DNA of 54,238 nucleotides from Chromera velia (Eukaryota > Sar > Chromeraceae): contig JAHBMJ010004523.1 in the NCBI GenBank assembly GCA_018398765.1, positions 39,823 through 94,060 on the forward strand, read 5' to 3'. The first letter of the stretch is position 1; each line of letters starts with the position of its first letter. The translations under genes and the position numbers were made by a program. Of this stretch, positions 1 to 13,093 are shown one piece after another. The notes under the pieces are model-generated. The model was not told the origin of the DNA. It saw only the letters and a list, made by a program, of their open reading frames with translations, and made no database searches.

Positions 1-1549
1 GGGGGGGGGGGGAATGAATCGATGCTGTAAGATTCACTTGACATATTTCGGAAAGAGAGTCCCAATGCACAAAAAGCGGGGGTATGGGGTTCAGATGGGC
101 ATCTGACAGAAGAGTCATTGTCATTGACAGGGCCAACACTTATTGATTGACTCACGATCGATGCCTCTTTAATTCTTCGGTTCAAGTAAGACTGCGTAGC
201 AGATTTTTGACTTTTCAGAAGGAGAATCTTTCTCCGTGCGTCTTCTTCTGCCTTCTCCTGCTCCTCTATGATGCGCCTCTCGTTGGGAGGCAGAGCCGAG
301 CGAGGCAACAGTTTCTTTCGAACAAAGAACCCATGCCGATCGTAAATCTCCATGAGTTTCTGTACTCCGAGATGACGTCTGACCACCTTCTCCTTGACGT
401 CTTTGACAGTTGCCTTTTTGAAAAAGTCCAAAGGATCGAATTCTGGAGACAAAGCCTCTTTGATGCTGCACTCAAAAACGTCTCTTGCGTCTGACGGGGC
501 CACTTCGACGTCCGAATCTTCAGACTCACTGTCCTTCTCTTTTTCTGCCCGCTCTCTCTCTTCCTCTTCCTCGTCCTCTACGAGCTTTGCGGCTTGATTT
601 TTCTCTCCCAGAATTCTACCAAAGAGTTCTTTCTTCAATTTTTCTCGTTGCTTTTTTGCTTCCTCCTTGCCCCTTTTCACTAAATCACGAAGCAACGCCT
701 TGTGGTGATTCGAGACTCTTGCCCAGAGACTCTGCTTCTTCTTCTTTTCCGCTTCGGACTTCTCTTTACCATCCTTTGTCGCTGCTCGGGGTTGTTTGGG
801 CTTCAAAATCGCACCTTTGACGAAACCCAAATCTGGCGACTTCGGAGGGTTACCAGCATCCGGCATGCTTCCTTTTCGCTGCCCCTTTCCAATGCCTGGA
901 CGTCCAGTTTTTCGTACCTGAATACAAAGCGAGTGAGGAAGGGAGGGACAGAGCAGAGCGAACTTATGAGAATCCTCTGGAAACTGTTGTTTCGGTGGCA
1001 GATCCTCTTGAGAATTCGGGCAGAAGACCACTGGGCGAACCGGAACCGCCCTTTCATTTCATCGAATTGACAAGAACATCCTGAAAGCCCTACAATATAG
1101 AAAAGATTAATCATACGGAAGAGATCTGTTTTGAATTCTTCAATTCTCGCATGAACACATCCTTACGCTGTTACAGTAGCTGCCCCCCTCTGATCCGCCT
1201 ATAGACCTCTCCCTCCTTACCTGCATTGCGACGTCAAGAGGGTCCCTCTGCCTCCAGAGAGTCAGGGCTTTCTCTGTCAACCTCTTCTCCTCCTTATTCA
1301 TCAGATAGTCGATTGCGTCTTCTTGCAGTTTCTTGATGAACTCCATCAACGTCGAGGTGGCACAGTCCACTGCTGTAGATTTCTGCAGAACCGTGCGGCC
1401 ACTCTCCACGATACTGCAGAGGGCAATCGGATTAAGTACGCATAACACAAGAAAGACAGCGCAGAACAGTGAACGTTGAGAGACGCTCAGAGGTTTCAAA
1501 TAGAAGCTGACGCCTCCAACAGACAGACACACGCACACACGCACGCACG

Positions 1550-1592
<43 letters not shown>

Positions 1593-1594
1593 AC

Positions 1595-1634
<40 letters not shown>

Positions 1635-4600
1635 GAGAGAAAGTTGCAAAGAGAGACTGAATCCAACGCAGAGAGGAGAGTTCCTCTTTTTTCCTTGCAG
1701 CCGGCAAGGTTGCTTTTGCTTCACTGTATCCCACACGATTCTGCACTATGCCTGCTCTCTCAAAGCTCGTCTAACCGACCCGAGCCACAACTGCATCGAC
1801 TTCCAGAGAGTGGTGTCTCTGCAGACGCGGGCTATCACTGCACCCGCAACGGCAGCTCTGAAAAGGTCGATGGTCGGTGTGCCGTCTCTGTCAACAGCAT
1901 CGAAAACCCGGGAGTAGAACACACTTGCCTGCGTGCATTCATGCAAAGAGGAAGGAAAGAGAGGGAGGGATTGAAAGACAAGAGAATGAAGGGTGCATGC
2001 ATGCAAGTCTCTTATTTTAAGAGTTTGGAGGGAAGGACGTCTTCGCAAGCAGGCCCTCCCAACCAGAAAGAACAAAAAAAAAATAAAGCAAAAGGCGCCC
2101 CTCCCGGGTTGCTTTCATGTTACGGATTTTCTTCGCATGAAAGCCATGTCAATGGCAGAAAATATATTGCCAGCTTATTTTCTCTCTCCTTTTCATTTGA
2201 TTCTGGGATTTCTGGACCGATTCTGTCTCCCTGTCTGTCTGCCTATCTCTTGGCATCTTTCTTCTTCTAAAACTGCCATGCAGACAAGACAGCTCACGTG
2301 GGTTTTGTCAATCGCAGCAGCTACCCGTCGTACACAGTACCTAGCTGCGTCGTGAAATGCGACGCTTTGCTCCTGCAGGGATCCATTTCATTATTTGTCG
2401 AAATTCACACTGGCAGACGGCACGATTTCCCATTTTTCCTCCAATCATTCTGCTTTCATATCAAGAAAAAGGTGCCCCCCGCCCAAAGAGCGACCATGAA
2501 AGTGAACGCCCCATGCAGTGAGAGGTGAAGAGGGAGCAGTTGCACGGACTGAAGCCTAAACGCTGGCGCTCGTGTGTGTCTCCTTGACGAGCAGTGCTTT
2601 GTACCACACACAAAAAAAAGAGACAACGAGAAATCCCAGGAAGAGGAATTGGCTGACAAGGCAAAGAGAAGAAAAGAGGAAAACAACATGAAGAATAGAA
2701 GGGAAATAAGTGGAATGAATACAATAAATAACAGGAATTGGTTGTTGAAAAAGTGCAAGAAGGAGAAATGACGCAGCAAGCTTTCCAGCAGACGGACAAC
2801 AACGAGCGCTACAAAGGAAAAGAAGGAGTACATGCAAATTAGGATTCGACGACCAGAGCAGACGGACAGACACACGGAATTGGCTGACTGACTGACTGTC
2901 AGTGTTCTGACACGAGCCAAGAGAGAAGCTGTTTGCGCCTCTGCTTCTGCATCCAGTGCCACTTTTTTGGCTTCCTTGGCTGCGTCCCTCGGGTCGACGC
3001 CTGCCTCCTCCAGGAGGGATTCCATCGTCATTCTGCAATCATCAGGGGGGGCTAGGTAAGATGATGCACTTGTTCTTTCTGAGTGCATGTCTTTTTTCCA
3101 TCTGACTGAAACTCTGGATGTCATTTACGATGGAGCGATGAACTTTTCAATCTACGAAAGAACGAGAAGGAGTTGGTGATTTGCTGACCTTTTGAAGTAG
3201 TCCAACTTCTGTTCCATGTCGAGAGTGTCTGCGAGGATTTCAAAGAAAGCCTCCGGATGGGCCTCTAGCATGTGAGTCATTTCAGTTGCGTTCCACACAG
3301 CCTTGGAGGCCTCTCTAAAGTCTGTCGTCATCTCCTCAACGATCTCTTGGTGCAGAAAGAAAAAGTCATAAGCCGCCTGTTTCTTTGCCAGGTTCAGCAG
3401 TCGCGTTCTGTGGGTGTCGAATTTCGTTGGGGCTGTACTAGAGAGGAGTGCTCTCAATCTTCTTCGAACTCGAAACTGCCAAGAGACACATTGACCGCCC
3501 CTCGAACACTCTGATTGCGGCATGCCTTTCAAAGCCCTCAACAGAGGAGGCATAAAGTCTTTGAAGGCATCCTTCCTTTTCCGCTTCTCTCTATGAACTT
3601 CCAAGGAATCCAAAAATGTCCCCAAAGGCGAATGTCTTAGCGGGTGGGGAATCGATTGGGGCCTCCGACCTCCTCTTGTGATCGGAGGTGAGTGCCTTGC
3701 TTCTCTTTCTGGAGATACAGAAGGTTTTCCTCCAGAAGATATGGAAGAGGGGTGCAGACGGTAGCCTCCCTCCGTGAAAGGTCGCTTCTGCAGCGTCCTT
3801 CCATCTCCCTCTCCTTTTGCTTCAGAGAGGCCTCTCTTGGTCGCGACTGCGTGCATAATCCCTCTACCCGCCTCTTGAAACGACGTCTCTGAAAGCTTAA
3901 CGTCTCTCCAGTGTGACAAGAGAGGCGACTCCGGAGTGGCGACTCTGCGCTCTCGTATTCTTCGCATCACATTCTCCTCCTCGTCCTCACCCTTTGCATC
4001 CCCCCTGTTTTTCGGCTCTGCTTCTGGGATCTGTGCAGTCTGTCTGCTCCTTTCCATCTGAATGGCACGGATGAGCTGACAGATGTCGTCGGCGTTGCCC
4101 AGAGTGTAGCTGTTCAGCCTACTAGGAGAAGGATCCTTCTCTTTTACCTTCTTTCTGATGGGGGAACTTTCTCTGCTTGTGCGTCCGTGGGGTCTTTCTG
4201 GACTGCTTGAAGCTGCTTGATGGCTCTGGCTGGGGAATTTTTGTTGCACAGCCTGGTTGCAGAAGGCCTCATAAAGTCTCTGTGCTTGGGGGTGAAGAGA
4301 TCTGGGGTCACATGCGTGGTGTGTGTTTTCCTCCATCAGGCCTCTGCAATCAGATAGATCTCCTGTGGCTATGTGGAGGCCTGTGAAGGCATTTGAGGAT
4401 GTAGGACGATTTTCTCTTTGTGCTCTCTGCTTTTTACTCCCTGGAGTCTTGTTGCTGTTCTCTTCCCCCTCCTCCTGCTTCTCTTCTTCGGAAGACTCTT
4501 CAGATCCCTGATCAAAAATTCGATCGAGGCGTCTGTAGAAGGCCTCGAGATCTCTCTGTGCCGAGGGGCCTCGGAGGTCTAAACTCTTCCATGCATCTGG

Positions 4601-6269
4601 AGAGGTAGACGAAGGAGGCTGTTGTCCTGTTTCTCCAGGGGGGCTTGAGAGACCTTGTGCGAATCTAGATGCATTCCCGTGAAAGGGTAGTCGAGAGGTG
4701 GAGAGGGGGGAGCGGGGAGAGCGGGGTGAACTCCCTTCAGAGTGTTGATGACGGTCTGGCAATTTGAAAGGGGAGGGGGCTGTGTGGAGCCCCCATCTAC
4801 CTCTTCTCTTTTGAGCTTCGTCCTTCATCATCCCTGCTTCCTGGGGGGGCAGAGAGGCAACATCGGAGGGCGTTGGAATTCTCTGGGGAGATGAGCCTGC
4901 ACGACGCCCGTCGCTGTCGCGAACTGGTTCGATTTGGGGGGAACAGAAAAGGTCAGATGGAGAGAAAGTTTTGGTTTTTTGTGGTAAGAGAAACTCTGGA
5001 AGATCCTTGGGGGAGGTCCTGTTTTTGCTTTTGTCTTTTGGCACACTGGAGTGTTTTGACAGCTTTCGTTGTGGGGACTTTCCAGTGGCCCCTTTTGATG
5101 ACAAACGTCGAATTGTCAACTTTCCGTCTGCTCCAACTGATGATGCTCGTCTGCTTCCGGACCTCTCCCTGCTTACCCCTCCTCCCGTCTTCTCTCTGAA
5201 ATTCTTCACCTGATCTAGAGGCTTGGCGAAAAGACTAGACGTTCTAGAGAGGGAGGTAGAGTTCAGCCGCACCGAGCTGGACAGAGAAAACGGATTCTCA
5301 GGAGCGGCTGACGCAGACAGACGAGGAGAAGCAGCCTGCTGACTGAATGACATCATCATATTCTTCTTGAGTGCCTCTGCTCTGGCTGAAGATGACAAAC
5401 CACCGGTGGACCGACGAAGACCAGAAAGATCTTGGGTGACAGACATACGGGCAGATCCTCTGTGCCCCCCCGATCGGAAGGAAGCCGAGAGACGACCTGA
5501 TCCTCTCGCACCCAACGCTGCTGCAAAACCAACAGTTCTGCTTCGATTCTGTAATTTTGTAGAGCCACGAGGTGATTTGCTCATGTTCAGCTTATTTTTT
5601 TGATGTTCATCCAGATCTTCGCAATTTGAAGGCGGCACAAGACTAGATGATGAAGAGGAAGCTGAGGACGAGGACAGTTCTCCTGCCTCTCTTCTCAATC
5701 TTTTCTCTTCTTGCCGTTCTTTTTCGGCCTTCTCTCTCTCTTCCTCTTCCTTCATCTCTCTCCCTATTACTTTCCGGTGCTCTTCGTCCATAAACTTTGT
5801 GAAGGAGACCTCCTCGGGGGGGGNGGGGGGGGGGGGGAGGGGGTCCAGAGGGCGAATCGTTAGAAGTGGGGGAGAAAGGAACGAGGGCACTCCCCCCCCT
5901 ACATGGAGAGACCCTGATTTTCCGTCTTTTCCCTTTCCCCTTCCCCGGCTGGAACGTCGAGAAGGAGAGAGACTCTCTTGCCTGTCCAGAGACTTTCCTC
6001 TTCCAAGTTGCGACCTACTGCTTCCACTCCTCGACAGAGGAGGTTTGGATGAAGTCCCTCTGGTTTTCTGATCATAAGAGGACAGGCAGCAGGAACGCAG
6101 AGTGCATGAAGGAGAAATGGGACAACGAAGTCAGGCGCACATTCGTTGAAGCCATCAACTCTGTCTGGTTCACGTTGCAGCATCAAAAGAAAGATACATT
6201 AGTGGTTGCAGCAACTCTTCTAGTTGTCACACTTGGTGACGGAATGCTGCTTCACGCACAGACGAAGAA

Positions 6270-6316
<47 letters not shown>

Positions 6317-6352
6317 CACACACACACACACACACACATACACACACATACA

Positions 6353-6427
<75 letters not shown>

Positions 6428-7969
6428 AGAGGGAGAGAGAGAAGCTTGCCAAGAACTCCGAAGATAGAATTAAAGCTGAAAGAAAATGAAGAATTTCTGT
6501 AGATTCGTCAACTTCTTTACAGCATGACTCACTGGTCTGTCTTTCCCCTCTCCTGGCGCCCCGGTCAATTGGCGAGATATTTTTGCGGCTGTGCAAGAGC
6601 TGCCCATTTCTGCCGCCAGAGCAGCGGCTTTGAATGCAACAGAGATAAATTTGCTCCTTGCAGCCTGTGCGCTTCTCTCTGGCTGATCCACGGCAGGCTC
6701 TTCACTCCTTTCACTCGCGGCCACTTGCCCTGACTTATTCAGCCCCGCCCCCCCGCCTCCTGGCCCAACAACAGCGATGGCTGGAGAGGTAGAAGAGGGT
6801 GCAAAGCTCTTCAGGGAGAGAATACTCTTTGCTCTCCATTCTCTTGCAAAGACAAAGGAGGCGCCTAAGCGAGGCATATGCGACTCTGCATCTGAAAGGG
6901 ACATCGCGTCTGCAGAGAGACGAGACAGATCCGCATCTGAGGAGCTGCCAAATCCATCCTCATGACCTTCTGACCCTCCTGGCCCTGTATCTGAGGGATC
7001 TGGTTTTTCTAACGAGACTCGCACATTCATGTTCGGATTCTGTTGGTCTGGATCCGGAACCATGGAGAAATACCGAGACTGAGGGTTGAACTCTTCATGA
7101 GCGTCTGCCTCTTGCTGGTCGTTCACGTTCCATTGGTTTGGGTCGTACCTTTTGATTTTGGGACTTGCAAAGACGGACTCGGCTTCTGCATCCATCTCCT
7201 CCTGTACTCCATCAAGAAGGTCCGTCTTTGGTACATCGTTGAGCAGATCTCGCACTTCTTCGGACACGACCGTCCTCTCAGTGAACCCAGGGAGGAGACG
7301 CGTGCCCCGGAAAGATTTCGACTGCACCGGGGGCTGTGGGGCACCTGGAGAGCGACAGGTACGGAGAGGGGGGGGACCCCGACAGGCAATTTTCGCAAAG
7401 CCCGTCCACTGGACGTCCTTGTCGGGTGGACTTTGGCTCTGCTGTGGCTGGTTCAGTCTGCGGGTCTGTCCCGCATACATGGTTTTCGGTCGTTGGGTAT
7501 TTGTCTTGCTGCTTTTGTACAAGGCCGACGAAGGGGGGGAAGGACCGCTCGGTGACCCCACCCACTCCTGAAGCGTGCTTGGAGGGGATCTCCCTGTCAT
7601 TGTGAAAGGCACAGCTGGTCAGAGTCCTCTGCAAACAAGGGCAGGTGGATTTGCAAAGTATTGACGTGTCTGTTTTGTTGTGCGTCTGCTGAATTACCTC
7701 GAACGCAGCAAATGATTGATGACCAATCCCGCAGGTCACCTGATTACCTCTGAGATCTCTCTCTTTCTTACCTGTCTCTGCTGATCACCGAGACGGGTAG
7801 ACGAATGGGAAAGCAGACTTGCTCGTTTCTTCAATATATGTACACTGCTGCGAGGGAACCCAAAGTCTTCGTATGCGATTTCGAATTCGCGAGCTTTGAA
7901 GTCGGGGTGAAGTCTGTTTGACGGACTTTTATGCAAGACACGTACAGATGTATGCATGATCGACTGCAT
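1..7969 (-). CDS. Large multi-exon low-complexity protein with EF-hand-like segment, partial (runs off left edge)
   Basis: Seven exons can be chained on the minus strand with matching phases: 7969-7772, about 7567 (or ATG at 7600)-6533, 6067-3189, 3032-2912, 1928-1780, 1413-1221, and 917 to the left edge; a GTGAGT at 155-150 could end the last one. Most donors are GTAAGA/GTGAGT/GTAAGG/GTCAGC-like and most acceptors end in TGCAG. The product exceeds 1,800 residues. It is mostly Ser/Arg/Glu/Lys-rich and disordered: an acidic-basic stretch after FTKFMDEEHRKV, a Ser/Arg-rich centre, then a more ordered C-terminal third (AAYDFFFLHQEIVEEM, FFEILADTLDMEQKLDYFKR). The 1928-1780 exon encodes VFDAVDRDGTPTIDLF, which resembles an EF-hand loop but has Arg where the twelfth position is normally Glu. 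The last exon is Lys/Glu-rich, probably coiled coil. I recognise no family. The second-exon start is uncertain because an in-frame TGA lies just upstream of ATG 7600. One N in the G run at 5824 leaves that local frame unproven. Confidence 0.7.
1524..1632. repeat. Compound (CA)n(GA)n microsatellite in an intron
   Basis: A CA/GCAC array passes directly into a GA array on the plus strand. It lies inside the intron between the exons ending at 1780 and starting at 1413 of the large minus-strand gene. Open frames across it (runs of Thr-His or Cys-Val) are artefacts of the repeat. Confidence 0.95.
5815..5840. other. Homopolymer G run with one undetermined base
   Basis: A G tract of about 24 bases containing N at 5824. 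It falls inside the largest exon of the minus-strand gene and would encode a poly-proline stretch. The true length is unknown, so frame continuity across it is assumed only because long open frames on both sides share one frame as deposited. Confidence 0.9.
6268..6445. repeat. Compound (GACA)n(CA)n(GA)n microsatellite in an intron
   Basis: GACA units are followed by CA units with some TACA variants, then by GA units. The array sits within the 465-bp intron 6532-6068 of the large minus-strand gene, between a GTGAGT donor and an ATCAG acceptor. Confidence 0.95.
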
Positions 7970-9650
7970 GCACGTTACGAATCTCGATCTGTATATGATC
8001 GAATTAATTTGATTATATATACTAGCTTCCTGCCTTTTGTATGTACGTATATATAGAGCGGCCTACACATTAATTTGCAACAGTGAACAGAGTGAACAAC
8101 ACGTGACACACCAAAATTCTTTGGTGAGTGCCTTGAGTTTGTAGCCGAATGCATGCAAAAGTCTGGAGCCAAGCACATATATATATACATATATATACAA
8201 GTTCGGACGCGCCCCGGCCTTGAGGGCCGTGGCGCGTGGAGGGCGCGCTGGAAGCGCGCTGTTCAGGTTTGTGAGAGCATCAGCACCGAAACCATGTCCG
8301 GCCATCACGGGAAGAGCAACTTAGTTTGTTATATCATGTTATGTCATCCACTGAGCTGCAATTCCAGCGTTATTTGTGCAAATCTTTGTGCACACATAGT
8401 ATACAATACGTACATAACAGTATACGAACAGGCGTGGACAACCATATTATGAAAAATTATAAAAAAATATAAACAATAATATGAAAAATTATAAAAAATT
8501 ATAAACAATAATAGTTCTAAAGTATTCTAAATTAAGATAGCGAGACCAAGCCAGTAAGTTGTTTTACAATATTTTGCATCTACCGAAAAGAAATTTCACG
8601 ATGCATAATATGTTTTAATTGTCACAATGTAGATCGAATCATAGGCATCATCATCATCAGATTTTCAGAAATTTAAGCTACACTCCAGCGAGCCTTGAGA
8701 AAAACAAATGTATAAAAGAAACTTTTTTTCTTTTTTTGTTTTCAACAAAAAATGTATAGAAAAAAAAATGTAGATAAAAAAAAAATTAACAACCCAAGGA
8801 TTTGATTAACTATGACTTACCATAACTATGACTCTAACGTGGCTGCGTCATGCCATCGTTATCCATATCCAGAGCTAGCTGGATACTTCCAACGTTAGGC
8901 AGAAAAAAGTTATTATTTTTTAGGATGCCACACTACACTATCTTAATTAACACTTCAAGTCAAAAGCTTCAATGATGAAGAAGGATTTGATTTTAAAAAA
9001 AAAAAACTGAATCATTGATAAAATCTATTGATAATCATTTTTGTGTATAACCCTATTTTTTAAAACAATTTTTTTGAACTGGATAAAGAATGTAATCACA
9101 TCGATCTACTTAATTCTAATTCTAATATATTTCTACATATGTATACTTTGACACTGGTTTTTCTAGTAAGATTTTTGTGTAAAGTTCTGAGTCGGCATGA
9201 AAACTGGTGACGAGAAGGTCCTCAGAAGGATGAGCTAAACTTCGCGCTACTGTGTCCTTCGATTTCGTTTGAGAAAGAGAAGGAAAATCAGCATTCCTTT
9301 GTGATCTCAGCAGACATTGTGAAGACGACGAGACGTATAACCAGTTCAAAAGAGAATAAAAGGAAGAAAGGCAGGAAAGCACTGAGAAGAGGTATGCACA
9401 GACTACCACATGTGCTTCTATGTGCAAAAGAATGCGGGGGGAAGATGTACTTCCAAGGTATGAAGGATAAAAAGAAGATGAAGAGACAGAGACATAATTT
9501 CTTCACCATTTGCGACAAAGATGGAAAGAGAAACACATGCGAGGGGATCGGCAGCAGCTGGTGTTCTCGGGGCAGGCAGTCATGCTCGTCGGGTATAAGC
9601 GAACAGTGACGGAGGAGAACATGCTGACAAACATCAAGGAGTACATCCAT
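7970..9650. other. AT-rich intergenic region, no gene seen
   Basis: No reading frame with coding character was found on either strand. The stretch contains ATATAT and TATATA runs around 8020-8200, a GC-rich block of GCGCGC/GGCC palindromes at about 8208-8265, and very AT-rich DNA at 8440-9130 with repeated ATGAAAAATTATAAA words at about 8450-8510. It lies upstream of the large minus-strand gene and may hold its promoter; I see no defined element. Confidence 0.6.
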
Positions 9651-9706
9651 GCGATGACATACATACACACACATACACACACACACATACACACACATAT
9701 ACCCCC

Positions 9707-9745
<39 letters not shown>

Positions 9746-9765
9746 CTTTGACAGACACACAGACA

Positions 9766-9797
<32 letters not shown>

Positions 9798-9816
9798 TAC
9801 ACACACACACATACAC

Positions 9817-9856
<40 letters not shown>

Positions 9857-9890
9857 ACACACGTATATACACACATACATACATGCGCAG
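9650..9890. repeat. CA/GA microsatellite array
   Basis: (CA)n, then (GA)n at about 9710-9744, then (CA)n with regular TACA interruptions up to about 9880. Long open frames on both strands (Thr-His and Cys-Val repeats) come only from the repeat. Confidence 0.95.
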
Positions 9891-10013
9891 ACATACACCA
9901 TTCACATACACAATCATATACAGAAATATAAATGTGTACAGATCATGTATAGTATACGCACATGCACAGAAAAGCAAGAAGAGATATTCATAGATATACA
10001 GAGAGATAGAGTG

Positions 10014-10312
<299 letters not shown>

Positions 10313-10499
10313 GAGGGGGGGGAGGGAGGGAGGGAGGGAGGGAGTGAAAGAGAGAGAATCTCTCAATATGCTTGCCTCTACTGCCTCGGAAAAACAGTGT
10401 TACTCCGATTCGTCTCCTTTTCGTGGGTCTTTTTGAAAAAGCACAGGCAATTTTGAAAAAGAGTAGCGAATGCACACGAAAATGAAAACGCCCCTGCTC

Positions 10500-11160
10500 T
10501 GACCTAGGGGGAGGCACTTCAGCCGGTTACACCATGGTTACTGACCCTACACGCCCCCCCCTACAACGTGTGACATATAACCATCAGTTAAAAGTGGTGC
10601 CAATCAATTAGTTATGTTTGGTTACTCATAAAACTGGCTTCAAGATTGTTAAACAATTCAGGTTATGGTTAAAAATGATGAAAAATAATGTGTCACACTC
10701 ACTTTGCCGCCAAACCCCCCGTAACCGGGTAAGCCATAACCTTTTTTGACCCCCCTCAAAAATGAAGTAACCTCCCTCAAAAAGCATTCAAACGTGTTCT
10801 AAACATCATTTTAAATGTTTTTAAAATTTGAAAATTTGGTCGGTTACTGAGCTTAAAATGCTCGTAACCGGGTAACCTGTAACCTCTTTATGTGACAAAG
10901 ATAAAAAGGGGGTAACCTAAAGTAACCACGTAGCCTACACTTCAAACACATCAGATTTCGATGTAACGTGACCAAGTGGAGCTCCAGGTTGCCGGACTGG
11001 CTCGCAAAAATTTGTTTTTGTTCATATTTTATGTTATTTTAGGCTGAAAATCTACCATAACCTTCCAGAGTGCCCCCCCCTAGGCTTTGACACAGCCTAA
11101 TTTGGTGAAGAGAAGTGAAACAGGGTTAGAGACGGGGAGACGGATGATCAAACGAGAGAA
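10500..11160. other. GTAACC/GGTTAC-rich intergenic stretch
   Basis: The words GTAACC, GGTTAC, GGTTATGG and CCATAACC recur on both strands (for example near 10525, 10534, 10723, 10733, 10844, 10866, 10914 and 11054). Two CCCCCCCCTA tracts lie near both ends (about 10553 and 11075). No open frame looks coding. It may be a degenerate repeat element; no clean terminal repeat could be fixed. Confidence 0.4.
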
Positions 11161-11466
11161 TGTCAAGAAGAACTGTAAGTTTCCGCAGTAGGTGGGGGCC
11201 TCGTTTTTTTGAAACAAAATGCAGCCTTGATGAAAGAAGTAGATGTTTTAGAGAACTGAGTACCGTTCTCCCATGCCAAACTTGCAGCTAAAGTGACTGT
11301 CAGAGGTGCCGAAGTAGACTCCTCCGTGCAGAAGGTTCTTGCAAGCCATATGGCGCGGGCCCACCAAAGACCCCGGCACTGAGTGAGTCGGTCGGGCCCA
11401 CTACCTCGTGTGGACATATGGACAAAAAAGTGCGGACAAAATATGCTCACTGTATTAATTGAGGGG

Positions 11467-11506
11467 ATATATCGCATGCGGGCGGGGGCCTTGGCATGAA
11501 TTGGGC
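11467..11506 (+). repeat. Left 40-bp inverted repeat
   Basis: Begins ATATATCGCATGCGGGC and ends GGCATGAATTGGGC. Its reverse complement recurs at 16921-16960 with three mismatches. Confidence 0.8.
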
Positions 11507-11678
11507 AGGCCGCCGCCCCTGGGTACGCCGGATCTCAGAGTTATTTTCAGTCTCAGCAACAGATGAATCAATGAGCTTCGTTGTCTGCTAACACTCTCAG
11601 ACATTGTGACTGACTACAAAACTACCCTTTTTTTTGTTCAAAACGACTGACGAGCAGTGGAGAACGAGCATTAGTAGA

Positions 11679-12367
11679 ATGGTAGATGATCCCTTTGAAC
11701 GTGCAAAGGCAGTCTGAAAGGCTGCGGAGCTGCTCAGTGTAGAGACTCAGTTGATTGGGGCTCTAAAAGGCACCATTGCAAGCTACAATCAAACTTCCTG
11801 TCAAGACATGAGAGGTGCTGTGAAGCGTGCCTTGATGTCTGCTTCGAATAGAATGATGAACTTTATTGTGCAAGATGTTGTTTTGAAGACTTTCAAAAAG
11901 AGACGGCTGTCGGCCTAAGAGGTAGCTCGAAGATCTCCAAAGTTGTCTGCCCTGCGCTCAATTGTGACTGACGCATTGTGGAGTCGGCTCTTGCCACAGA
12001 AGGAGTACAGAGAGAGAAGAAGGTATGCCTTTCGCTGCCTCACGATGGGGCACAGGGGGACGATGATGCTTGCACTCCGCTACTACGCCTTGATGCTGAG
12101 GGGGTTCGACTCTACCCTCATCGACGTAGAAAAGCTCTGGGAGTGTTACAGTATTGGCGGTGTAGGGAGCTTTTAGCTTCTAAATTGCGTCTTAGACTGG
12201 CTGAAAAGTCCCGGCGTGCAGGTTCTAGCTCCTCAAAGCGTGACGGAGAACAGCTACCGAACGCTGGTCAGTCAGCATTCTCCCTTTTCAACTCCCTTTT
12301 TCTATGCAAAGCGTTGCAAAGTGAGCGCACTGTTCTAATTCATACATGCAATGTTATTTGCTTATAG
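11679..12367 (+). pseudogene. Broken reading frame inside the candidate transposon
   Basis: From ATG 11679 one frame encodes a protein-like sequence (MVDDPFERAKAV, then KAAELLSVETQLIGALKG, MRGAVKRALM, ALWSRLLPQKEYRERRRYAF). It is interrupted by TGA at 11715 and TAA at 11916 and closes at about 12176, after which coding-like sequence continues in another frame (WRCRELLASKLRLRLAEK). Two stops and an apparent frameshift suggest a decayed gene. Each stop is one C-to-T change from a sense codon (CGA, CAA). No family recognised. An unrecognised intron could account for one break but not for all of them. Confidence 0.5.
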
Positions 12368-12412
12368 TTCGATGCGCCTCTTGTAATTGTGGTCTGAGGG
12401 GAGGTCCTCGGA

Positions 12413-13080
12413 ATGTTTTTTGGAAAGGTGCGCTCTGGGTACCGGACGGACGTGCAGCTGACAGAGCTGTTTGGAGCATCTTTTCCAGCGCCTGTCTCCA
12501 CCCTCCAGAGAACCCTGGATCCCTGCCTGTACATTATGATGGGCTCTCCTCAGAGCCAGGGGAGAGTGGACGTCGGCATCAGCTACACAGTGCAGGAGGT
12601 GAAGCCTGCGGACGCCGGTGCTCAGGACTCTCAAGCCGAGGACCAGTCTCAGATCAGCTAGAGGCACACTGGTGTGAGCCCTAGAAACAGCCTAGCTAGA
12701 CAGTATACAGTCAAGATCATAATTCTATCAATTCAATTGTTTCATTATTCTTTGCATGTAAATCATTGAATGCAGGCTGCTGGAGTCGAACAGGAGGAGG
12801 GGGGAGACACTGGAGGAGACGAGCACGGCCAGGGGACTCATGACATGGACGTCGACGAAACAGGTACGATCACTTGTATGCACACACTTTCAGATACAAA
12901 GTATCCAGAAGGCAGACATGGAATACACAGACAGTCAACATAAATGCACATACATGCATGAATTAACTTCTCCCTCCCCTGCCCTCCTCTCGCTTCCCCT
13001 TCTTTTGTGCAGAGTCGCAATGTGATGTTGACAAGTGTCACAGAGAAATCGGCGAAGAGGCGGCACTTGACGATTACTGA
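12413..13080 (+). CDS. Small three-exon gene inside the candidate transposon, unknown function
   Basis: Exons 12413-12598, 12776-12863 and 13013-13080 join in phase (0, then 1). The donors are GAG/GTGAAG and ACAG/GTACGA; the acceptors are AATGCAG and TTTTGTGCAG. The product is about 113 residues: an N-terminal part starting MFFGKVRSGYRTDVQLTELF, then a strongly acidic Glu/Asp/Gly tail with DMDVDETE, and an end with Cys-rich QCDVDKCHRE. No stop interrupts it, unlike its neighbours. It stops 13 bases before the convergent minus-strand frame ends. ATG 12413 was chosen as the first ATG in frame; an upstream exon is possible. Function unknown. Confidence 0.5.
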
Positions 13081-13093
13081 TCGATACAAAAGG

